Source: Bin34 sp963422415 (lineage in GTDB: Bacteria; Chloroflexota; Anaerolineae; Caldilineales; Caldilineaceae). Taken from it: 64,000 nt of DNA. Below the pieces are notes generated by a model. The model was not told the DNA's origin. It saw only the letters and a program-made list of their open reading frames with translations, and ran no database searches. The position numbers and the translations under genes were made by a program. Numbering within the stretch: the stretch's first letter is position 1; the number at the start of each line of letters is the position of its first letter. The stretch lies in the NCBI GenBank assembly GCA_963422415.1, contig OY729430.1, positions 372,001-436,000 on the forward strand. The letters run 5' to 3'. Shown here piece by piece: positions 1-7,470 of the stretch.

Positions 1-1193
1 TGTCTTCGCTTTCTCAAGTCTTCCTTGTATTTCTGCGTCTGGGATTGACCTCTTTCGGGGGGCCCGTGGCTCACTTGGGATACTTTCACAAGACTTTCGT
101 GCAGGATCTCCGTTGGCTTTCGGAGCGGGAATTCTCTCATCTGGTCGCCATCTGCCAGTTTCTGCCCGGTCCTGCCTCCAGTCAGGTGGGGATGGGCATT
201 GGCCTTTTGCGCGCAGGCGTTGCGGGAGCGTTGCTAGCCTGGACAGGATTCATCCTGCCTTCCGCCGCTCTGCTGGTGGCATTGGGCTACGGGCTGACCA
301 CCTGGACCCACTCCGTTCCTGTAGGGCTGTTGGCCGGCCTCAAGCTGGCGGCAGTGGCCGTGGTCGCGCAGGCGGTCTGGACCATGGCCTGCAACTTCTG
401 TCCCGACCGTGCACGCTTTGCGCTGGCAGTGGGGGGCGCCGCGGGCACCCTGCTGATCCCCACCCCCTGGGCTCCCTTGGTCATGCTCGTGGTAGGCGGC
501 GTCCTGGGCCACTGGCTGCAGCCCGAATCCAAGGCAGAGCCGCCGCGGAGCAACCCGGAATTCCCCATCCGTCGCTCTCTGTCCCTAGCTTGTCTGGCCC
601 TGCTGCCATTGCTTCTGATCCTGCCCCTGGCGTTGCCTGTATGGGTCCCGTCCTTGGCCCGCAGCCACGCGCTGGATCTGTTTCACGGGTTCTTCAGCGC
701 CGGAGCCCTGGTGTTTGGCGGAGGGCACGTGGTACTGCCGCTGTTGCAAGCCACGGTGGTTTCGCCGGGATGGCTTACGGTCAACGAGTTCTTGGCAGGC
801 TATGGCGCGGCTCAGGCCGTACCAGGCCCCATTTTCAGTCTGGCGGCCTATCTGGGTACCGTTCTGGGTCCAACTCCCAACGGCGGGCCAGGGGCCCTGT
901 TCTGTCTGGGGGCCATTTACCTGCCTTCCTTCCTGTTGCTGATTGGCATTCTGCCTTTCTGGGCCACGGTGCGAAACCATCCCCGCATGGAGAGGATACA
1001 GATGGGCATCAATGCCGTAGTGGTGGGCATTCTGTTGGCCGCCCTGTACAATCCCATCTGGAAGTCCGCCATCACCGACAGTCGGGCCTTCTTGCTGGCG
1101 CTGATCGCCTTCACGTGCCTGAAGTTCTGGCAGATTCCCTCTTGGTTGGTGGTTCTCCTGTGTGCCGCCGCGGGCTGGGCATGGTTGGCATGA
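1..1193 (+). CDS. chrA: Chromate transporter, 5' end cut by window edge
   Basis: Integral membrane protein of the CHR family, which exports chromate or a related anion. The frame is open from base 3 with no stop, and the residues before the first internal start (VFLVFLRLGL) match the usual start of the first chromate-transport domain, so the true start lies left of the window. The signature FGGPVAHLGYF and the stretch FLPGPASSQ mark the first half; the second half repeats it as FGGGHVVLPLL and AVPGPIFS. The length (at least 395 residues) fits the long two-domain form made by internal duplication. No regulator is visible. Assignment to the family is firm; the actual substrate is not shown by sequence. 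Confidence 0.9.
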   Translation, partial: SSLSQVFLVFLRLGLTSFGGPVAHLGYFHKTFVQDLRWLSEREFSHLVAICQFLPGPASSQVGMGIGLLRAGVAGALLAWTGFILPSAALLVALGYGLTTWTHSVPVGLLAGLKLAAVAVVAQAVWTMACNFCPDRARFALAVGGAAGTLLIPTPWAPLVMLVVGGVLGHWLQPESKAEPPRSNPEFPIRRSLSLACLALLPLLLILPLALPVWVPSLARSHALDLFHGFFSAGALVFGGGHVVLPLLQATVVSPGWLTVNEFLAGYGAAQAVPGPIFSLAAYLGTVLGPTPNGGPGALFCLGAIYLPSFLLLIGILPFWATVRNHPRMERIQMGINAVVVGILLAALYNPIWKSAITDSRAFLLALIAFTCLKFWQIPSWLVVLLCAAAGWAWLA

Positions 1194-1641
1194 CGATCCT
1201 GAGAATACCCTCTCCTGACTTGGCACTGTACCCAAGGAATACAGCCCGGCGCAGTGCACCGGCTCGATGTTGTGCTTTCCCTGCCTTCGTGTCGGAAAGG
1301 AGATTGCCATCTGTACGCCAAGGGCCGCGGCGGGCGCACAAGCAACAAGCATCCACAGGGACTTCCCGCCCCGATCTCGATGCACCCGTGTCGAACCCAT
1401 TGGACCTAGCGACAACCGGAACCCGCATTCGTGTCGAGAGACCTTTCCCTGTCCATTGCCGGCACCCTGCCTGCCCAGACCCGACCACGTGCCGCCCGCG
1501 GAGCTGTCATGGTCTGCAATTCCACCCGAGTCTGCGCTGTGCCGCCTCTCCGCATTGCCCGCGACTCTGGCACAATGGGAAGCCAAGTGTCGCTTCACGG
1601 AGTTGACTCTAGGATTGCACCGGGTTGTCCAAGACGCTGTC
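1194..1641. other. Intergenic stretch without recognisable gene
   Basis: Between the chromate transporter and the HNH endonuclease. The endonuclease frame stays open upstream to about 1267, but that translation is Pro/Arg/Cys-rich and unlike any domain, so I treat it as noncoding leader. I see no clear promoter or terminator. Confidence 0.5.
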
Positions 1642-2538
1642 ATGACCTCCGCACAGTTTCGCGATCTCCTCTCTTCCATGAACATATGGAAAAGAGGGCG
1701 GGAGAGAGCCCCGCACAAGCCTCTATTGCTGCTTCTGGCCTTGGGACACCTCGTGCAAGGAAGTCCGCGCTTGCGCCCTTACCGAGCCATTGAATTCGAA
1801 TTGAAAGCGCTTTTGAAGCGCTTTGGACCGCCTAGCCAAATACAACAGCCGGAATTCCCATTTCAATATCTGCGCAGTGATGGACTGTGGGAAGTGCAGG
1901 GATTGCAGCGGGACCACTTCAATGCCTCGGGGCGGATACGGGCTGGCCAAGTACGGAACAGCGCGGTCCAAGGAGGACTGCCTGCCGAAATCCACGCATT
2001 CCTGATTGCCCATCCCCTTGCACTCCGACAGGCAATTCAGTATCTGCTGCTGGCTCATTTTCCCCAGAGTGTGCATCAGGATCTCCTGAACGCCGTGCGC
2101 CTGAGTGAATTCCCGCTCTCTGCGGACATGAGGGCAGAAAGCGGACTCTGGTGTGATCCCCACTTCCATTCCAATGTCATTCAAGCCTACGAGTGCCAGT
2201 GTGCCGTCTGCGGTTATGACATTCAGTTGCAGGACCAGTGGATGGGGCTGGAGGTCGCCTACATTCTCCGGCCGGACAGGGGCGGTCCCGACGAAGTACC
2301 CAACGGGCTGGCCCTCTGCGCCATTCATCACCGAGCCTTTGACCAGGGCGGCATTAGCTTGGAAGACAATCTGGCATTGCTGGTTTCCGCCACCGTGCAA
2401 AGTCGGAGCCGCGCCTGGAGTTTCTGGTTCAGGCAATTCGAAGGTCAGCCCATTCAAGCTCCCAATCAATCCCGGCATGATCCCAATCCCCACTACCTCC
2501 AGTGGCATCGCAGCCAAGTGTTTCGCGGATCCCCATGA
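1642..2538 (+). CDS. HNH restriction endonuclease, phosphorothioate-DNA-dependent type
   Basis: Probable modification-dependent (Type IV-like) restriction enzyme. The N-terminal part carries the segment APHKPLLLLLALG and the following RPYRAIEFELKALLKRF. These are typical of the sulfur-binding domain found in enzymes such as ScoMcrA, which recognise phosphorothioated DNA. The C-terminal third is an HNH_2-type nuclease with a Cys pair (CQCAVCGY), an aspartate-rich middle (LRPDRGGPDEVPNGLALCAIHHRAFD) and the catalytic-type HHRAFD motif. I chose ATG 1642 because it directly precedes the conserved N-terminal domain, giving 298 residues; an open frame continues upstream without domain signal. It is the first gene of a defence island. 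No dnd modification genes are in the window, as expected for an enzyme that attacks foreign modified DNA. The sulfur specificity is inferred from family resemblance. Confidence 0.8.
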   Translation: MTSAQFRDLLSSMNIWKRGRERAPHKPLLLLLALGHLVQGSPRLRPYRAIEFELKALLKRFGPPSQIQQPEFPFQYLRSDGLWEVQGLQRDHFNASGRIRAGQVRNSAVQGGLPAEIHAFLIAHPLALRQAIQYLLLAHFPQSVHQDLLNAVRLSEFPLSADMRAESGLWCDPHFHSNVIQAYECQCAVCGYDIQLQDQWMGLEVAYILRPDRGGPDEVPNGLALCAIHHRAFDQGGISLEDNLALLVSATVQSRSRAWSFWFRQFEGQPIQAPNQSRHDPNPHYLQWHRSQVFRGSP

Positions 2539-2679
2539 CTTCACACCGACCCATCCATGGAAGAAATCCTGCAGCATGTTGGGCCCTGTTCCACAGGCCA
2601 TGATCGCTCCGAACTGCCGCATGCCTCTCTTTTGGCTTTCAAACGCTGCCTTGATCAAGTCGGGCCTAGAAATTCCCGC

Positions 2680-3740
2680 GCGCGGAGTGACTGCACGCGG
2701 GTCGCCATCCAAAGCCGCGATCAGATATTCCATGTGACCCCGCGGCAACGACACGTATTCCTTCCTGCATCTGCCGCTGTTCTCCCTTGCGCAATTCTGT
2801 CAGATGGTCAACGCGCTCCCAGAAAGACTCGGGAAGCACGATAGGGGTCAGTTGCCATTTCACTTTCGCTTCTTGCTGCACAATGGGCGCCGGCGATTCG
2901 AGAGCCAGGATCTTGAGGGTTTGCTGCAACCGCATGTACCGGATGTTGACCGCATGGGTCAGATCGTGCAGGGACAGACCCAACGGAGCCTCTTCCAAGG
3001 CGCTGATGACTTGATGCACTTCCGCACGGGAAGGAAAGGCGTTCTTGATGAAGTAATGAAGTAGTCGGTGATCTCCGTCTCTTCCTGCCCACTGAGCAAA
3101 ATGCCGTATGCATCGGCGCCATCCCGACCGGCGCGTCCCACCTGCTGGTAGTAGGACACGACCGAATCCGGAGTCTGGAAGCGCACGACGAAACCCAGAT
3201 CGGGCTTGTCATAGCCCATGTCCAAGGCTACGGTCGCTACTAGGGCCTTGACCTGATTGGACAGCCGCCGCTCTTCCTGACGCCGACGTTCTGAGTACTC
3301 CATCCTGCCAGTGTAGGCGGCCACTTTGACATTTCGGCTTTGCAGCCACGCCGCGGCCAACCGTTCAGCGTCCGCTACGGTCAAGGTGTAGATGATGCCG
3401 CTGCCGGGCATGTCTGGCAGCCTTTCCTCCACGTCTTTCCATTCATCGGCGTTGTTCGAATTGATGGTTTTGGCACGTACCCCCATCCCTTTGTGCAGTG
3501 GCAATCTGGTTGTCCATCAGCGCCAGCAACGGAGAAATCAGCGGTGTGGGCCCGGCGCCTTGGTCTTGCAGCAATTTCGTGGCGATGAAGTAGATATTGC
3601 TTTTGCCCCATCCCGTTTTTTAAACCACCAACAAAGGTCCCTATCCCTCTACCACATGTCGGATGGCGTTGTATTGATCGGTACGGAAAGTGGCATTGGG
3701 CTTCAGCGTATCCTTGTGCAGCAGTGCCAGAGCGCAGCTC
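2680..3740 (-). pseudogene. RecQ-like DEAD/DEAH helicase, multiply disrupted
   Basis: Pieces in three reading frames line up in order with a RecQ-like ATP-dependent DNA helicase: an N-terminal piece (FRTDQYNAIRHVVEG), motif I (KTGWGKSNIYFIATKLL), ISPLLALMDNQIA, then TINSNNADEW, then the second helicase lobe (SGIIYTLTVADAERLAA, QQVGRAGRDG) and a tail (SLPRGHMEYLIAALDGDPRAV). In-frame stops at 3641-3643 and 3620-3622 fall just before motif I. Frameshifts lie near 3500, 3050 and 2755. The sequence jumps from the DEW segment straight to the second lobe, so the DEAH box and motif III, roughly 200-250 residues, are deleted. It cannot make a working helicase. It sits between two restriction-type genes, which suggests turnover inside a defence island. 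Confidence 0.85.
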
Positions 3741-3908
3741 TTGTTGAATGGAATCGAAGACGTCCCACCCCTTGCTGTATCGTTGTGCACCTTGCTTGCA
3801 ATCACCGGTGGAGAGATGATCTCCACCGCGCCCCTGTCCACTACGGATTCCGACAGCATGTCTTGTCCTGTCGCATCTCCTCCTGTTTTCCGTGTGGCAA
3901 TTTGGCCC

Positions 3909-5798
3909 CTATTGATTCCCATATGCCAGATCGCCGACAGGATCGTATTCGAATTCCGGATCCTCGAATTTCTTGTGGAGTTCGGCGGAACTCAATGCCT
4001 CGGTGAACACACCGCGACCATCGCCCAGATCCTTGCCCATCGCCTGTCCAATCAGATCAAGCATCCGCGCGCCCCGCTCGACGAAGAACTCGGAGAATTG
4101 ATCCGCTTCAAGATGCCGCGGGTTGATCCAATGCGCCCTCAGGACCTCCTGTAACGCTGCCGGGGACATGTCGGTTGCCAATCGATGCAGATAGGCCGAT
4201 GGCGCTCGTCCTCCTATCTGCCGATTGGTTTGGGCATCGATGGGAGTCTTGTTGATGATCGAATTGTAGAGACGCGGCGGAACGGCAGGATTGGTTTTCT
4301 GGCACCAAGCTTTGGGAAACACATGATGAATGTCAACTCGGGCATCATCCCAAGTCTGCCAAGAAAGCTGTTCTGCCGTACGCCAATCGGCTGCGCCGCT
4401 GGCCATCTGCAAAGCATACAGGCCCTTGTATGCCGCACTGTTGCGGGTGCGAAGAGACAAGAGACGTTCGGGAATGAAATTCGCCTCCAGCACCAGCGTC
4501 GGCATCTCGCCACCGCGCAACCAAGCGGGCACATGCACCAGATCCAAGGCGAACTGCGTTTCGGTGGCGCTTCCCCCATACCGTTCTCCAAAAATGCCGG
4601 ACCAAAACCACTGGGACACCTTGTCTCGGTATCTTGCCGACAACGTTTCGCCAAGTTCCACAAAAATGACGGCAAGCGGGATGAGCTGCGAGACGTAGGG
4701 CACATCTCTGGCCGTGAAAATGAAGTGGCTGCGCAGAAATCGGGCGGCCTCTTCAAAGCCCCATTCCACTTGGCGTGCCCAGCTCTGGTAACTGCAGAGA
4801 TCAAGATCCAGGATTTCACGTTTTCGGCACCCGATGGCAGGCAGCTGGCTTGCGGGATGCCCATCCATTTCAGCCTGACATCTCTTCCTCTGGGTCTCCA
4901 GCAATGTTATCGCCTGCAGGAACTGCTCGCCTTCAACCCCTTGAAGCACGCCAAATTGGCCGTGAAGGCGATCCCGCCGTTCACCCCAGTCCTTGCGCAG
5001 GGAAAACATACTGTCGGCGGCAAAAGCTGCAGTGGCCAGTTCAAAGACCGAAAGCGTCACACCCCCGGTATTGACTTTTTCGAACACAGTACACACCGCC
5101 TCCTTCGGGGTGTTCTTGTCCAATTGGATGATAGGCAGAGTATATGCACTGAAAGTGTTGAGGACTTCTCGCTTGAATTTGTTGAAAAAGTCCAATGCAT
5201 TCCCGCAGGGGTGAAGATGGCTTTGGGCCTGCCAATAGGTAACATATCCAAGCAACCAGTCCGTTGGTTCCAGCAAGGCCTCAGTGGAAATCATGTGTTC
5301 GGCAAATGCACGCTCACAAGTGCTGAGGTCCTGTATTGTCTTCCGTCCGAAATCCTGAGTGACCTTGCGGTTTTCCGGTACGCTCACTATTGCATCCTCG
5401 CGCTCCCCTCCAGGCTGCAAAATCTTGAGCATGTCAATGTAGTACCAACGGCTAATGACCGCGCCCCGACTGTCATGGGTATGAACTGGGCCCTCGTGCT
5501 TCAACGCTTGGTACAGCGATGTCAGACGTTGTTGTCCATCCAAAAGGAGCTCTTCTGCATCCCCCTCTTTAGCCTCATCGGGGACTCCTTCCACCAAGCG
5601 ACTCTTGAGGCGGATTGCTCCACCCGCCTCGAGAGTCATGATGGCCCCTACCGGAAAACCTCGCGAAATACTGGCCAGCAAGCCACGAATGCGGTCATCG
5701 TCCCACACCCACCCTCTCTGAAAATCCGGGAGTTGGATTTTGCCGACTTCAACATCATCAAGCAATTTTTTCAACAAGACAGGGTTGGTTTTGAACAT
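3909..5798 (-). CDS. GmrSD-like DUF262/DUF1524 endonuclease
   Basis: Single-chain protein of the GmrSD family, whose founder restricts DNA with glucosylated hydroxymethylcytosine. The N-terminal DUF262 domain shows IQLPDFQRGWVWDDDRI (about residues 20-36) and the ParB/Srx-like LLLDGQQRLTSLYQA (about 85-100). The C-terminal half holds the HNH-type DUF1524 nuclease with VDIHHVFPKAWC and the downstream Asn-rich NSIINKTPI. Both halves look intact. I chose ATG 5798 (629 residues) because MFKTNPVLLKKLLDDV begins the conserved domain; the frame is open 12 codons further. About 130 bp of its 3' end exists again, inverted, beyond its 5' end. The target modification is unknown. Confidence 0.85.
   Translation of the reverse strand: MFKTNPVLLKKLLDDVEVGKIQLPDFQRGWVWDDDRIRGLLASISRGFPVGAIMTLEAGGAIRLKSRLVEGVPDEAKEGDAEELLLDGQQRLTSLYQALKHEGPVHTHDSRGAVISRWYYIDMLKILQPGGEREDAIVSVPENRKVTQDFGRKTIQDLSTCERAFAEHMISTEALLEPTDWLLGYVTYWQAQSHLHPCGNALDFFNKFKREVLNTFSAYTLPIIQLDKNTPKEAVCTVFEKVNTGGVTLSVFELATAAFAADSMFSLRKDWGERRDRLHGQFGVLQGVEGEQFLQAITLLETQRKRCQAEMDGHPASQLPAIGCRKREILDLDLCSYQSWARQVEWGFEEAARFLRSHFIFTARDVPYVSQLIPLAVIFVELGETLSARYRDKVSQWFWSGIFGERYGGSATETQFALDLVHVPAWLRGGEMPTLVLEANFIPERLLSLRTRNSAAYKGLYALQMASGAADWRTAEQLSWQTWDDARVDIHHVFPKAWCQKTNPAVPPRLYNSIINKTPIDAQTNRQIGGRAPSAYLHRLATDMSPAALQEVLRAHWINPRHLEADQFSEFFVERGARMLDLIGQAMGKDLGDGRGVFTEALSSAELHKKFEDPEFEYDPVGDLAYGNQ
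4020..4151 (-). repeat. Inner arm of a 132-bp inverted repeat (part of DUF262 gene)
   Basis: This stretch codes for the LRAHWINPRHLEADQFSEFF to LIGQAMGKDLGD part of the DUF262/DUF1524 protein. The reverse complement recurs at 5970-6101 with only about five mismatches, so the two arms flank most of the gene in opposite orientation. Confidence 0.85.
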
Positions 5799-5969
5799 GG
5801 TGGACTCTTGAACGGGTCTGAGCACAAAGCACACGGGCTATACACGGACGGAGGCAAATATTCTGTGTGCCAGTTTGAATATGGTAAGTGACGAGACATG
5901 GTTTCTGAAAGATAGCGGCCTGGCCGGATCCTTGGCTTCTGAAGCCGATGACAACAAAAATCTTCCGTG

Positions 5970-6101
5970 CAGGATGTCCTGAGGGCGCATTGGATCAATC
6001 CGCGGCATCTTGAGGCGGATCAATTCTCCGAGTTCTTCGTCGAGCGGGGCGCGCGGATGCTTGATCTGATTGGACAGGCGATGGGTAAGGATCTGGGCGA
6101 T
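5970..6101 (+). repeat. Outer arm of inverted repeat; DUF262/DUF1524 gene fragment
   Basis: Plus-strand copy of a C-terminal fragment of the neighbouring DUF262/DUF1524 gene. It reads LRAHWINPRHLEADQFSEFF in the open frame, with largely synonymous changes (for example gggtt/gggat-type third-base differences) and one Glu-to-Asp change. Mostly synonymous differences suggest it came from a related gene rather than from recent copying. It lies between the DUF262 gene and the TrlF/AlbA_2 pair. Confidence 0.8.
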
Positions 6102-6213
6102 CTCATATGCAGCCGCAATGGAAAGCGGACCGAAGACTAGGTCCCACAGATCAAAAAAAGGAACTTATGTTTCTATAATTCCCTTTGTGCCCATCTGGGA
6201 CTGTACAAGCGTT

Positions 6214-7470
6214 CTATCCAGTAGTCGGATGAGAGATCAAATGGCCGGCGGCCCAGATCACCAACTGGAGCTCGCTGTCATCGATCAGGGTATATTCTGG
6301 GCTTCGACCTGCCAAGGCACGGCTCTCGCTCAAGATGATAGGCACTCCATCGCCCCTTCTTTCCATCATGTGGGATCGATCGATCCCCTCAATGCCCTGG
6401 ACACGACAACGAGCCAGCAGCGACACGATCAGCTCGTTGCGGCTGTACTGTCGCAGGTGCATGCTGTCAGGCGTAAGCGTATTGGCAAGAGCGCCCGGCA
6501 CATAGAGCTCCAGTCGATCTCGGAACATGTGGAGACGCACCCGCGCTCCAGTCATGGAATAGTCCCTGTGTGCCACTGCATTCACAAGAGCCTCGAATAC
6601 CGCGCGGACGCTGAATTGGGGCAGATCCTGGCGTGCCATCGCCTTGGTGGCTCCTACGCGCATATTGCGCATTGCAAATTGCAACGCATCCAGCGCCTGC
6701 AAGTCGAGGGGCCCAACGAAGTCCTGTGCATCAACCTGATAATTGACATCCTGCCGCTCGCCCACATAGCTGACGGCTTGAATCTGTGCATGCGGCAGCC
6801 ACCGCCCCGGATTCCAGGTGCATAGTAGAACGCCCGTCAGCGTAATCCGGGGAATGCCGCGTTCATCGTCGACCACGATCCTAAGTTTGCGCATCATCTC
6901 TTCGGTTACCGAAGCGCCTTCGCTCAGGAATCGACGGGCAAGATCCTCGTCAAGGTCCTGTGGCGAAGTCCCAGGCACGACAGACTCGTCGAATCGAATC
7001 ACGCGACTTTGGCTTCTTTCCTGAAACAGGCGGGCCAGCAGTTCAGGGGTTATCTCTCGCTTTGAGCTTCCGATTCGATGAAAGTAGCCACTGGGACTCC
7101 GGTGAACCAACAGACTTTTGGGGACATCGATGCAGATCACAACCACAGGTCTTCTGTCCAGTCCCGGCAATTCAACCTTGCGGATGGTGGCATTCAGGGG
7201 AGGTGTCAGCGAGTCGTTGCAAATCTCCCGCACCCAAGTCTCCACGGCATCCAGCCGATCTACCGGAATCCCCAATATCTCCTTGGTTCGATCCGCAACT
7301 CCCAAAACCATGGTTCCTCCCTCCCCGTTGGCCATGCTCGCCAATTCGTCCGCGCAATCTGCGCGGGAGGGAGCGGCAACCCTGTCTCCTGACAGCAGCG
7401 CCTGCTTCAACTCAAGTGTGGAGTCTTCACCGTAGCGAATTCGTTTCACCAAGTCTTCCGCATACATCAT
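6214..7470 (-). CDS. AlbA_2 (Schlafen-like) and HATPase domain protein
   Basis: The protein has an N-terminal AlbA_2 domain (STLELKQALL near residue 15, then DELASMANGEGGTMVLGVAD) and a C-terminal histidine-kinase-like ATPase domain of the HATPase_c_4 type (ALVNAVAHRDYSMTGARV, about 290-310). This architecture is the one often labelled RecG-like or Schlafen-domain ATP-binding protein; many relatives are found in defence islands. ATG 7470 gives 418 residues and overlaps the stop of the upstream trlF gene in an ATGA (7467-7470), so the two are translationally coupled and probably act together. The biochemical role is unknown; nucleic-acid binding and ATP use are inferred from the domains. Confidence 0.82.
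   Translation of the reverse strand: MMYAEDLVKRIRYGEDSTLELKQALLSGDRVAAPSRADCADELASMANGEGGTMVLGVADRTKEILGIPVDRLDAVETWVREICNDSLTPPLNATIRKVELPGLDRRPVVVICIDVPKSLLVHRSPSGYFHRIGSSKREITPELLARLFQERSQSRVIRFDESVVPGTSPQDLDEDLARRFLSEGASVTEEMMRKLRIVVDDERGIPRITLTGVLLCTWNPGRWLPHAQIQAVSYVGERQDVNYQVDAQDFVGPLDLQALDALQFAMRNMRVGATKAMARQDLPQFSVRAVFEALVNAVAHRDYSMTGARVRLHMFRDRLELYVPGALANTLTPDSMHLRQYSRNELIVSLLARCRVQGIEGIDRSHMMERRGDGVPIILSESRALAGRSPEYTLIDDSELQLVIWAAGHLISHPTTG

Noticed and set aside
585..1718. Long minus-strand reading frame opposite the chromate transporter
   Set aside because: It is antisense to a firm gene and its Gln/Gly/Arg-rich translation has no domain pattern.
4185..5891. A 568-codon plus-strand frame across the GmrSD-like gene
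   Set aside because: The minus strand carries DUF262 and HNH motifs in one continuous frame; the plus frame has none.
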